From Phoenix dactylifera (lineage: Eukaryota; Streptophyta; Magnoliopsida; Arecales; Arecaceae), in contig NW_024068526.1 of assembly GCF_009389715.1 (NCBI RefSeq), positions 10,001-74,000 on the forward strand: 64,000 nucleotides of DNA, read 5' to 3'. The translations under genes were made by a program, and so were the position numbers. The notes beneath the pieces are model-generated. The model was not told the DNA's origin, did no database searches, and was given only the letters and a program-made list of their open reading frames with translations. Shown here piece by piece: positions 23,501 to 33,790 of this stretch (position 1 is its first letter; the number at the start of each line of letters is the position of its first letter).

Positions 23501-24429
23501 AAAGTCTCCCCAAGCCCTCTCAACCTCGGCGGGTGCTGTCGGGTCCGTGAGAAGCCCGAGCCCCCTTAAAGTCAAAAATGACTCCGCAGGTCGACGAGGA
23601 AAGGAAGCAGCCTACTCCACCATGCGAAGCATAACTCTGAGAATGAAAGAGGTACATTCAACTGGACGCCCTCCTTGTCAAATTTTATTTACATATTGCT
23701 GAGCGGAATCTTAATGTTGGAGCCTTATCTCGCCCCAAAGTCGGGCCTCTCTAACGGGTCGGCTTAGGATCGACCTCCTAATTACATTATGCATGCACCG
23801 TTCGTCAAGTCTCCGAAACTGGTACAGAGGATTTCATAAATTAGTGCCCAACTCGGCTCTTCGACGTAAACTCCTACGTCCGGCTGAAAAAGTGGTCCCG
23901 GCCACGAATGTGCCAGCCAAACACGGGTACCAAGGCAATCTCTGGAAACCCCAGCCTTGCTCACCGAAGCCTCGGCAGAGTCCGAGAACAATAACTACGA
24001 AAACCTTCGGTAATAACCTACCTATTGGCCCGCGCTCCCTCTGAGGGGTTTGGAGTTAAGTTCGGAGACCCGACTAAACTCCCCGATTAGCGGCACGCAC
24101 AGACCTAGTCCGATCTTAGTTAAAGGGCTAAGGCCCGACCTCGACGCCTTGGGACTTCCCTAAAGGCTAAACGCAATGACCTCCACGACTCCCAAATCCG
24201 AGCTATAGGACTTAGAGAAATTTTCTAAAAAACTCAAGACTCGGAGCTCCTCTTCGTCGGGATGACTGGAACCCGAGAAGGCTAAGACGTAGCCCGGGAA
24301 GAAGGGCAACTTCGTTAAGCAGCCCGGAAATTAAAATGCAAAGCTAGGCCATCGAGGCGGTTCGCTAAGGCCCTGGCCTCGGTCACGACAACAGAGGGAA
24401 AGATGAACACGGAATGGCAAAAATACTTT
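23500..24429. other. Tat post-pol spacer
   Basis: This is moderately GC-rich, non-repetitive sequence between the tandem array and the poly(A) signal of the antisense gene. No credible coding frame is visible on either strand. It may contain the sense-strand continuation only. Confidence 0.6.
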
Positions 24430-24435
24430 TTTATT
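24430..24435 (-). terminator. poly(A) signal of the antisense gene
   Basis: AATAAA on the minus strand (tttatt on plus) lies 97 nt beyond the stop codon of the antisense gene, a usual distance for a 3' UTR signal. Confidence 0.65.
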
Positions 24436-24531
24436 AACAAAGGGCCGGAAGGCCAATTACAAAATTGGAAGTCGGCCGCTCAAGGGCCGACCCCGGATAC
24501 AATGAAAAAGAAAAGAAAAATATGCTAAGTC

Positions 24532-26678
24532 CTAAGCGGCGGGAGCCACATCCGGGGGGTCGTCTGGCACATTGATGACCTCAAGACCTTCCTCCGGAAC
24601 AGGCTCGGGGTCGGGAGCAGGAGCTTCGGGCACCACCTCCGGGACAGCGTCCGTCTCGGCCGCCAGAGCTACCTCCATGACACCGTCCGCCTCGGCTACC
24701 CCCGTCGAAGGCTCGGCGGGGTCTTGCTCATATATTCCCGCCTCGGATGTCAGGATGGTGGGAAGGGCTCGCACGTCGGACCCCCAGCCCCGGTCCTCCC
24801 TCGGACGGACCGTCGAGAAGTCGTACTGAGGGCAGTACAGGCGCACCTGCTCTCGGAAGTTCTCGAAGCCTCGAAGGAAACCGTCGACCGTCTCCTCCTC
24901 CAACATGTCGCGGAACTCTTGCGACTCTTTGAAGAGCTCCACGGCGTGCTCGGCTCGTTCGAGAGCCCTCCTCTCCCGGGCCTCAAGTTGCTCGAGTCGG
25001 AGGCGAAGGGCCCTCTCCTCATACTCGAGGGCCGCGACCCTGGCCTGGACCTCCCCCAAGCGCGCCTCCGTGCCGCGCATGGTTGCCTTGGTCATGGCAT
25101 GAGCCGCCTTCTCCTCCTCAAGCACCCCCACCACGGCAAGGCGCTCGGCCTCGGTGGCCGCCCACCGAGCCTCGGCCGCGGCCGACACCGCTTCTAGCTC
25201 GGCGATTCTTTTCTTGGCCGGCTCCAGCTGCTGGCCGAGCTGCCGAACTTCTTCCCGATACCCGTGGACGAGGAACGCCATGGTGTCGAGCTCGAGAATA
25301 TGCTGAAAAAAAAAAAAAAGAAAGAAAGAAGAAGCGAGGGTATTGTGAGTTGAAAGGCACGTATGCACGCTAATAACTTCGGAAAATTAAGAAGGGAACT
25401 TACCCGGGCGGTGCTGCAGTAAGCACTGCCGGCGACCTCCTCCAGCGAAATCCCCCGGAACACGGCCCGGTCCGCTGGAAGCACTGCACGCCGCAACATG
25501 GAGCGTGCGACCTCGGCGTCCTGAAAGGCCGAGCTCCCCTCAGGAATGGAAGAGTCCGGCTCAACCGACTCTTCTCGGAAAGCTCGGGAAGAGCTCGGCA
25601 CGATCGAACCCGAGGTCCCGGAGCCGCTCGCCTCGGGGCCTCGGGTAGGCCCGGGTCCTGGCTGCTGCGGCCGGGCCGCGGACGATTCCCCCCGCCGGGC
25701 AAGGGGGGCAGGGCAAGGAGGGGCCGATGGACCCGCACCACTGACCACCCGCTCCCGCCTCGGGTCGGCCGCAGGGGCCCCCGCCTCGGGGCCACTCGTC
25801 CCGGCCGACAAGGAAGCGCCGTCTGTCCTCGCCCTCCTCCGAGGCTGGGGATTAGCCCCCCCGGCCTCAGCCTCCCGCCTCCTCAGGCGGGAAAAAAGCG
25901 ACGTGTTACTGGTCGGCATACGGGGAATATCTGAAATCAAAAATTTTGTTAAGTGTCAGGCCAGTGGCAGTAAAAGCGAAAGACAAAGAATGAAAATAAC
26001 GTAGCCGCCCTTACCCTCGGGGCGCGCCGAGCTCAGATCCACGCTCGCCAGGGCGTCCTCCCGCAGGAGCTCGGTCAGGTCGTTGCCCCTCCCGAGGGCT
26101 CGCACAGAGTCTAGGATCCTCAGCTCCCTCCCCGTGGGCTCGGAGAGTCTGTTGAGGGCCTTCAGCCGTGGCTGTCCCCACCTCGGCTCAAACCCCCAAG
26201 GCGCCGCGGACGCCAGGAAGAAAAACTTCAACTTCCACTCATGGATCGAGGAAGGGGCGCCCCGGAAGAGTGACATACCGCCCCGAAAGGCGAAATATAG
26301 CCACCCTGCGTCCGCCGGGTTCTTCTTTAACAGAAAACACCGGCGGAAAAGGCCTACCGTGATCGGGATCCCGTGCCCGAGGCACAGGGACAAAAACCCG
26401 ATTATGGTCCTCCATGAGTTCGGAGCCAACTGCGCCGGGACGAGCTGGTACTCGGCCAGCAAGCTGCTCACGAACCCATGGGTGGGAAAACGCAGGCCCG
26501 CCCAGAGTGTCTCGCGGTAAACCGCGATCCGACCTGGGGGCGGCTGCGTCACCCTGTCCCCCGGCCCTGCGGTTTCAAGACGAAACCCGGGCTGGAAGAA
26601 GAAACGGGAGCGGATTGTCTCCAGTTCCTCCTCTGACATATTCGACCCAACTTCTTCGGGACCGAGGCCCATTCTCAC
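24532..26678 (-). CDS. antisense spliced gene inside the Tat element (653-aa predicted protein, gypsy-type transposon domain plus coiled coil)
   Basis: I predict three exons: 26678-26015, 25930-25404 and 25302-24532. Introns of 84 and 101 nt have canonical ends (gtaaggg..tttcag and gtaagttc..ttttcag), in phases 1 and 0. Spliced length is 1962 nt, open throughout. Exon 1 (221 residues) has ETLWAGLRFPTHGFVSSLL and APNSWRTIIGFLSLCLGHGI, resembling the putative gypsy-type transposon family (Transposase_28, PF04195). Exon 2 is Arg/Pro/Ser-rich and disordered. Exon 3 begins with a long charged coiled coil (about residues 405-530), then FENFREQVRLYCPQYDF and an acidic Pro/Glu tail. A TATA box (26893-26900) and AATAAA (24430-24435) complete the unit. 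The function is unknown. Extra and antisense ORFs are known in plant Tat and Athila elements. Splicing is inference. Confidence 0.8.
25303..25403 (-). other. predicted intron 2 of the antisense gene
   Basis: The donor is gtaagttc; the acceptor follows a long T run ending ttcag. The phase-0 junction joins the exon 2 frame to the coiled-coil frame exactly. Confidence 0.75.
25931..26014 (-). other. predicted intron 1 of the antisense gene
   Basis: The donor gtaaggg follows an exon end of gagg; the acceptor is ttgatttcag. The intron contains an in-frame stop in the unspliced reading (at 25956), so a full-length protein requires splicing. The junction forms an Asp codon. Confidence 0.75.
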
Positions 26679-26892
26679 AGAAGAATGGAGTAAAAATTAA
26701 GAGCAGAAAATGGAAGTTGGCGAGGAGAAGAAAAGAGGAAACTCTAGTGAAAACAGGAAGAAAACCTACTGGACATTGCCGGAAATTGCTCCGGGCACCG
26801 CCGGCAAAATTCGGTTGAGGGAGAAAACAAGGGGAAAAAGACGACGAAAATGAGGGGAAGCCAAACAAGACCTTTAGGGCAGACTCGTGGGG

Positions 26893-26900
26893 TTTATATA
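26893..26900 (-). promoter_or_regulatory. TATA box of the antisense gene
   Basis: The minus strand reads tctatataaaccc, giving tatataaa about 215 nt before the predicted ATG at 26678. No upstream ATG-initiated long frame intervenes that would be a better start. Confidence 0.7.
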
Positions 26901-27570
26901 GACCCCCCTGACGGCCCAGATCGATGGGGTCGGTTCCCATCCCCCGATCGGGCTGCGCCACGTGGCGACCTCTGAGGCCGAGGCACTGCATCCACTCCGG
27001 ATCAATAAATCGAATACGAAATCAAAGTGTTGTCCCATCGGATCTCGGGACCTCATTATGGGTCCACAGAATCCCATCGCCTCGAAGAATGAGCGGACGG
27101 CACCCCCGCTCCCCTCGTTTAATAAAATCTGGGACACGTGGAGCCCCGGTGTGGCCTCCACTCCCCCGAAATTATGACCCGGTAACACGAAATCGGAAGC
27201 GTCCGACCCCTGGTCATGCCGCGTGTCCGTTTTGAAACCCGAAATGGCACGCTCATTGATGAGCGGGAACTCTCGATTGTGGGGCCGAGGCGCCGCCTCG
27301 TTGAACCCGAGGACCCTCATCCTGGGTCCGCCTCGCAAAGCAACCTCGGTAATCCAAGAGACACCGCCCCCGCTATAGTCGCCTCGAAAGATGTAGGGAT
27401 ATGGACCCCATCATTAATTCGCCGAACAAAGTAACCTCGAAACGCCCAAGGGCGCAGGTCCTACCATGAAAATTCCAAGAAACATGAGGGTGCGGACGAA
27501 GTTCGCCCCCCAACTTTAACGATGGACTTTACTTCCTACGTCCGAGCCCACAAGCCGCTCGAACTCGGAA
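26901..27570. other. Tat region between antisense promoter and 3' LTR
   Basis: This is 670 bp of GC-rich non-coding sequence upstream of the antisense TATA box. It presumably holds antisense regulatory sequence and the sense 3' untranslated region. No tandem repeat or coding motif was seen. Confidence 0.5.
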
Positions 27571-27582
27571 GTCGGGGGGTAG
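27571..27582 (+). other. Tat polypurine tract
   Basis: The sequence gtcggggggtag immediately precedes the 3' LTR. The related tract ggggggctac stands at the same place in the second Tat element (63320-63330, minus strand). Confidence 0.85.
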
Positions 27583-28548
27583 TGTTGGGGGAATAAGGTT
27601 TTTCCCCCAAATGACACGAATGCCCCTAAGAAGCCGCACAATCGTCGACCCTGGAAGGCCGAAGTCGGCATCCGAACTCGGAACCTCCGACCTAAGAGAA
27701 ACCCCAATGTCCGAGGCCTACTTTTGTCAGCCACCTACTACGGCCGTACGTCTCCGAGGTCCGGCCAGAGACCGTACTATGACGCCCCTCCGGCATTTAT
27801 TGCGCATGACCGCTGTGATCCTCCGGCACACTCCACAATAAATGCGGATCTCCGGCTTACTCCACAATAAATGTGGATCTCCGGCTTACTCCACAATAAA
27901 TGCGGATCTCCAGCTTACTCCACAATAAATGTGGATCTCCGGCTCACTCAACAATTAATGCACGTGACTCCTGTCATCTACGGACTCCCAGCTCTCCACG
28001 GCAAATAAGCCCAGCAGAGTCTAGTCGACTGTGATAAGTCTCTGATCTCGGCCATACCTCCGACACTGATGCAATAAATTCGCCTGGTAGCGTGCTAGTT
28101 CGGGTTGTACGACGCCCTCATCGCCGACATCAGTGCAATGATTCGCCTGACCAAGCGCCGACCTGAACGACATGCCGAGCCGTACTACGGCTTCGCCCCG
28201 TTACATCGCAGGTAAACCGACCCCCGGTCTATAAAAGGGGGTTGGAAAATCGATACTCTGGACAAGCACTGTTTACCTCTACTCTACACGATTTGCCCCC
28301 TCCCTGACTTGAACGTCGGAGGGCCGGCGCCGGAAGACCTGGCCACCGGTTCGTGTGTAGGCACCCAGACGGAGGACACCGCCCACTGTCGGATCGTCGC
28401 CCAGCCACGGGAACCAGCCGCTCCTTCTCTCCGATCGCCCCAGACGGAGGACGCCGCCCGTCGACGGACCACCGCCTCGCCGTGAGTAACCACCTTCCGC
28501 TCCCTCTCCTCGACCGAAGATTGCCCCCGGGTCCAATTTCCAGCAACA
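27583..28548 (+). repeat. Tat element 3' LTR
   Basis: This 966-bp partner of 15655-16649 has four minisatellite units instead of five and its TATA at 28230-28237. Outside the array I count about seven differences, all A/G or C/T, concentrated after the TATA box. The right flank starts ggtatgtatg. Confidence 0.95.
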
Positions 28549-30439
28549 GGTATGTATGTATGGATGTAGTAATGTATGTGTACGTATGCATATCAATAGG
28601 TATTAATCAAAATGCCTGCCCAAGGATCCTTGTTTCATAACAGTGAAGCCAAAAACATCGTTATAAGAAATTAATTTATACTTTACAGTGGTTGACGTTC
28701 TTAATCATGGCTAGTGTTTAATGCATGCATTGCGCATGCACCAGAGACAAACAAATTCCCAAGCGGTACCTTGGCATTCCTCGAGAGTTTGCTGTAAGAA
28801 AGATTGCTCGACAAAACTTCTTATATAGCATTGCTCTTGCTTCCGGTAGTAGAATGGTAAAGAGTTTTATTAAAAAAAAAAAAAAAGTGAGGAAGCAGAG
28901 AGAGCTGCCCCTTACTTTCTTTTTTTTCTTTTTGTCTCATTCTTTTCTTTTTGTCTCAATTCTTTCTTTTCTTTTTTTTTTGTCATTGCTGGTTGTTATT
29001 GTTTCCATTAGTATTATTAATTTTTTATCTGAAGCCCGTTATAGAAATATAGTAGTCGGCCTTCATGAAGGTTGTTGCCAAAATTTGTCAGCCTTACTAA
29101 ACTTCACTATTGGAGGGGCTGATAAGGGATTCAGGAGAAGAATAACGGAAAGGATTGTGTTTTATAAAGAGGGGCCATCCCTTTTCTTCCAGAGGGTTCT
29201 TTTAAGAAGATAAAGCGTGAGCCTATGAGGGAAAATATTGGTCCATCAAGAGCTGCGCACAATATAAAAGCACGTGCATACTTTCTAAGACGGAAAATAT
29301 TGCCCATCAAAAGCTGCGCACGATGTAAAGCACGTATGTACTTTTTTTAAAAGCGGACAATATTTGTAGTCGGGACGTAGTCACTTTTTTGCTTTGACAG
29401 GTAACATTGTTGTTTAATTAAAATCTTCTAAATTTTCCCTTGGTGGCTGGTCCTGTTCACGAGTAGGGATCCAAGGATGGGTCATTAGCTTACACGTACG
29501 AGGTTACGACTTACGACCAAGGATCACATTTTAAACGAAGCTCGAGGTAGGGAGCGGATCCGCTGTGAGAAAACAGACAGCACGGGACCCATCTAACTGC
29601 ACCTGCATGGAGCCGAAGAATGCCACGTGTCGGTCTAGCGTTAAAAAAAACCAATGCGCCGTCATTTAGCAATGAAAAACTCGCCACCAGCATTCCGTAA
29701 GAGAGCGCTGCTTCAGCGGTAAAGAAGTTTTGGTGGTCCCAGACGGAGAGAACCAATCAGCGTACAACACGTCATAGACAGGAGACAGACTTTTAGTTAA
29801 ATCTGTTATCTCGTTCATAATAGACATGGATAAGAAAAAGCAAAATGTTGAAATTCCATGCATGATATGAGGAATATGCTGGAAAGAAATATTCTTTTGA
29901 TCAACAAGTCAAGAAATATTTTTCTTCCTGCCACCATTGCAATAAAATAAGATGAAATTTTGTTAATAGTTTTGAATTGAACAAGAATCTTGATAAATTT
30001 GGATGGCATGTCTGGAGGTTATTTAGTCCGCATTTGTCGTTGAACTTGAAAAATGCTATTTATTAAATTAGTGTTCTTGGGATCTCACTACGAGCGATCA
30101 ATATGACATGAATATTGCATGGATCATCTTTCATTGTTTAGTGGTATTCTATTTATACGTCTCTTTTTTGACAAAAAAATCTTGTACTCATGGACTTTGA
30201 AGACAATGGCTTTTTTTTACAATAGCTTAGATAGCAAAGAATGTGTAATTATTACTCTTTTTTTTAATATATTACCATGTTTCAACTTTGTTATATTTTA
30301 ATAGAGAAATATGAATCCTACCAACCAAAATATGAAAATAATAGTAAATACTATATCAATTGTTGTGTTGGCCTTCCTGCACATACATCATGGTATTCAG
30401 ATCCGCCTGAACTTATAAACCCTAATTCCGTATTGTTTT
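28549..30439. other. intergenic, no gene seen
   Basis: This is AT-rich sequence with a TATG-rich start, poly-A and poly-T/C runs (28867-29000), and a short diverged tandem repeat. In the repeat, gaaaatattg at 29231 and 29293 begins units of about 62 bp with ccatcaa(g/a)agctgcgcac. I found no coding motif on either strand. Confidence 0.6.
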
Positions 30440-30935
30440 TTTGAAGCTAAAGCAGCTAGATATTGGAGAGTCAAGAAGATTCGGCTATTCATGGAAATTA
30501 TTTACGTCTCGAAAAAATATATATTTATAAAAAAACTCTTTCAAGATATTCCGCTGATATGAGGTGATTCAGTCAATTTACGAACTAAATATATGTTATA
30601 TCTCAGTCTTTTTATATTTAAAAATGAACAGCGAGGTCGCACATATTCATTATGTTGTAAAATGAACCTTGCAATCTAAAATTTATTGGGTAAGAATGTG
30701 GCTAGATATTGAAACTCAAGAAGAAATAGCTAAATAAGATTTGATTACAACCCTACAAAATGCATCCACAAAAAAGTTTCGAGTATTCCCTTTCATATAA
30801 GGCAATTCCGATCATCTATATATAGACTTGCACAAATGTTACATCTCATATTAAGTTTATCGAATGTGAGGTCTGAAAATTTCATTTCATTAAGTTTATC
30901 GAATGATCCTTGTAGCTAGGATCTATATACCAAGA
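30440..30935. repeat. diverged tandem duplication, period about 243 bp
   Basis: gctagatattg at about 30459 and 30702 begins two copies that share, in order, a caagaag word, an attc(cg/cc) segment, a atataaggcaatt/atgaggtgatt segment, ttacatctca/ttatatctca and a gaggtc(g/t) word. Divergence is high, so it is old. It may be a remnant of a dispersed repeat. Confidence 0.5.
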
Positions 30936-30984
30936 TTAAGTAGCAGTCCATCAGAAGCTAGGATCCTATGTAGAGAAACAACCA

Positions 30985-31235
30985 TAAAAGGTTAAGCCAA
31001 GTGGATGCCAGAGGACGCACTCTCCAAGGCTACAGTTCGAGTGGGATGCCAGTGTGAACCCCCTCTTCCTTGAAATGATGTCCAACTTCTTCTATAGGCA
31101 AACAAGGGGTGGTCATCACTCCAAGGACCTCTATCTCTCTTGCTTTTTAGTACTATAGCCCAGTGGGAAGCTTCCTAGTTTGTGTACCCACTGTTCTCCA
31201 TCTCATTTTGGGTAACAAGTAAGCTGGAAAGTATA
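30985..31235 (+). mobile_element. possible tRNA-derived SINE
   Basis: taagccaagtgg resembles a Pol III A box, and acagttcgagtgg, about 45 bp further on, resembles a B box. Downstream there is a pyrimidine-rich body with cagtgggaagcttcctagt and an A-rich end near 31240. No target duplication was found. This is a weak call. Confidence 0.3.
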
Positions 31236-31513
31236 TAAACAAAAGAAAAAGATTTCTCTCTCTATCACTCTCTTTCTCCTCCTATCAGATAATGTAGAAA
31301 ATAGTAATGCTATTTGGTCAAACTACTATTCACTTGATTAAAAATATATATATTCTTTAAACTAAAACATCTCCTCCTCCCAAGTTCCAATATCTTGATC
31401 TATCTTCCCTTGAATCGCACCTGACAGTAGTATAGCATAATAGGGGAGCAGTTCAAACCATTGCAAGGTTGTTACAATTGTTGTTATTTTAAAGTTTAAA
31501 CCTCAAGTCAACC

Positions 31514-31534
31514 ATCTCTCTCTCTCTCTCTCTC
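31514..31534. repeat. (CT)n microsatellite
   Basis: A short pure CT run in intergenic DNA. Confidence 0.9.
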
Positions 31535-31779
31535 TTCCAAGGATGGAGGGGTGTTGGGATTGGGATAAGAGCAATCATTTGTGTAGCCCCTCCCCCAAGG
31601 GGGTCAAGACTTCTTTTCTAAAGCCCTAGCTTAATTGACACTCATGCTCTCCAAACTCGCATGGACCACACCCACTCATCCAAACCCTTATTCCTTCCTA
31701 GCATTCAACTCTGCCCGCTTACAGCCCTTTTTTTTTTCTAGCTAGTTCCATCTTTTCAGATAGTAGAAAAACAATGCAA

Positions 31780-32235
31780 GTCGAGAGAAACCCTAATCCT
31801 AACCCTAACCCTAGGGCCCCACACCCAGTTGCCTCTTCTTTACCTGACAACTAGCCTACATGACGGCAGGATGGAAACAACCTAATAAACTACCCCCGAC
31901 TTTTTCATTTTGGCGGTCGGTCCAAGTCGAAACTGCTGGCTGGCGGTGGCCAAAAGAAACGAACGTAGGAGGTTCGGGCTCGGGAGGTAGCGAAAAAACC
32001 AAAGCAAGGTGATGGAGAAAAGAAAAAACTCTAACCCTAATTCTAGGGCCCGATATCCAACTATCTTTTTTTTACTTGACAGCCAGCCAATGTGACGGGC
32101 TGGACGAAGACAACCCAATAAACCGCCCCACTTTTTTTATTTATTCGGCGGCCGGTTCGGGCCGGGACCACCGGCTACCGGTGGCTAAGAGAAGCCAATA
32201 ATGTAGAAGGATCTCAGGTTGGGATTCGGTTCGGT
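31780..32235. repeat. diverged tandem duplication (period about 232 bp) with telomere-like start
   Basis: Each copy begins with CCTAAC/CCCTAA-like words then ctagggccc (31811 and 32043), followed by acctgacaac/acttgacagc, aaccgcccc/aactacccc and a ggccggt/ggcggtc segment. The run ccctaatcctaaccctaacc at 31786-31806 is telomere-like but is not the plant TTTAGGG type, so chance or slippage is as likely as a telomere origin. (32236-32698: no gene seen.). Confidence 0.5.
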
Positions 32236-32698
32236 GCGGTCTAGAGATTTTTGGGGTCCATGATTGGTCCCCCCCACCCCAACACAGCGAGGTGTAGACG
32301 GCTGGCGGAGAGTGCGAACAAAAATGTTTAGTCCCACTACATCATCATTGATGGTGTTGTCGTGCCCCCGAACGGAAGCAAACAAGACTTTTACTAGTGG
32401 GAGGGCATCTTAGTACTGTGGGCTCATGCTTTGTGGGCTCAGCTCTGATGATCCAAATTTTAGGAGCGAGCCCGGTTGACTTGAGAGGAGACAGCTGGGC
32501 GATCCAAGGTTTCAATATTTATATTATCTTTTTGTTTTCCTCTGCTAGATCAAGCTTTATATTTATCTTCATAACAAATCAACAGCCATAATCTACTAGG
32601 TTTATTTGGGGACAAAAAAAAAAAAAAGCATTTTAACTGTTGCCATATGTTGTCATGATTTTAAGTAAGGAAAATGTTACTAATTTAGGACATAACTT

Positions 32699-33790
32699 GT
32701 TGGAAAATATAATAGTTAAGCCAAGATGTTGGCTTTGAGTTAAAAGTATTATTTTGTTGTATCCTAGAAAATTGTTATTTTATTTTACTTGAGCAGTGGA
32801 ATATACAACTAATAATTGATATATGCAATTCCATCATATATTGGATTTATTTAGGAATAAGTTACTTACTGTGATGAAAGAAAATAATGGATGGTAACTA
32901 AAGCACATGTAAATGTTATAATAGGAGCTGTTGTAACTTTTCTCCCTTGTGAAAAAATAATTTCTTTTAAAATTATTTTTTGAAGAAAAGAGAAAGTATC
33001 ATGGAGGATGGTTGTTATAATAGAATAACGATAAGATTACGGAATGTTTAAGCACTAACTTGTATATCAATTGAGAACTAGGATTTAGCAGGATCATTAG
33101 ACTCGATGTGACCCACTTTGGCCACTACGAGTAAGGTTATATAGGGTCTAAGAGCAAGATACGTCATATCGAAAAACCGAATCATAGGTCAAATTTTCGA
33201 AGGCTATAACTTAGTTATATGACGTTCGATTTAGATGACTTTTTTTTTTTAATCGGACAATTTTTCAAGATCTACGACAAGACTTCGAGCAGTGACTGTA
33301 GGGGATCGAGCCCAAATTCTTTCGTTTGGGATCTGAAATGGCTTGGTCAAACCAAAAGTTTCCTTTTCGGATAAGACTTTGATCATGTGTAACTTTCTAT
33401 CCAATAAAAATCAGGTGGAGCGATCCACGGTAGAGTTGATATAGAAGTCAAGATCTATCTCTTCGAAATTTTTGGCTTTTTCTAAAGGATTTCTACTAGA
33501 GATATCTATTTTTTTAAAAAAGAACCATACAAGGGTTGGTAAGAGAAATTCGATCTATATTGTATTAGTGATGATCTTATATTATAAATAAAGGCTATAG
33601 ACTTTATTTTTTTAATGATTAATAAAAGAAAAGAAGACTAGAAGTCTTATTTTCGAGATTCTACCATCTTCTTTTAGTTATTTTTCGAGAGATTCAAGTT
33701 GAGCGGGGTAAAGAAAATTTTCTTTCTTCTTAATTGAATTAAATTTAGAAAAAAGTGAGCATCGCGAGAGAGAAAAAAAACCATAGCACC
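32699..33790 (+). mobile_element. possible solo LTR or decayed LTR fragment
   Basis: The stretch starts tgttggaaaat. It carries text typical of gypsy LTRs (gggatcgagcccaaattc, repeated ttttcg words), a TATA-like ttataaataaagg near 33583 and AATAAA-like words after it. It ends near an acca/agca sequence. No target duplication is convincing and no coding follows. Boundaries are tentative. Confidence 0.3.

Larger units (their letters stand above)
15655..28548 (+). mobile_element. Ty3/gypsy Tat-lineage LTR retrotransposon with antisense gene
   Basis: This 12.9-kb element has LTRs of 995 and 966 bp, beginning TGTTGGGGGAATAAGG and ending CAGCAACA. Contents in order: primer site, gag-pol with gypsy domain order (RT before integrase) and a second RNase H after the first, a post-pol tandem array, an oppositely oriented spliced gene, purine tract and 3' LTR. 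A second RNase H and a long post-pol region are Tat-lineage traits. LTR differences outside the minisatellite are about seven, all transitions, so the copy is young if both LTRs derive from one insertion. Flanking pentamers (aaaac, ggtat) do not match. Confidence 0.93.

Noticed and set aside
22166..23523. Many overlapping frames on both strands
   Set aside because: They are produced by the 428-bp tandem repeat and repeat themselves unit by unit.
24572..25373. Plus-strand frames opposite the antisense gene
   Set aside because: They are short, mutually overlapping, and lack domains. The minus-strand reading has coherent exons, splice sites and a coiled coil.
31786..31816. Telomere or chromosome end
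   Set aside because: Only a few imperfect units, not the plant TTTAGGG type, with long unique DNA on both sides.
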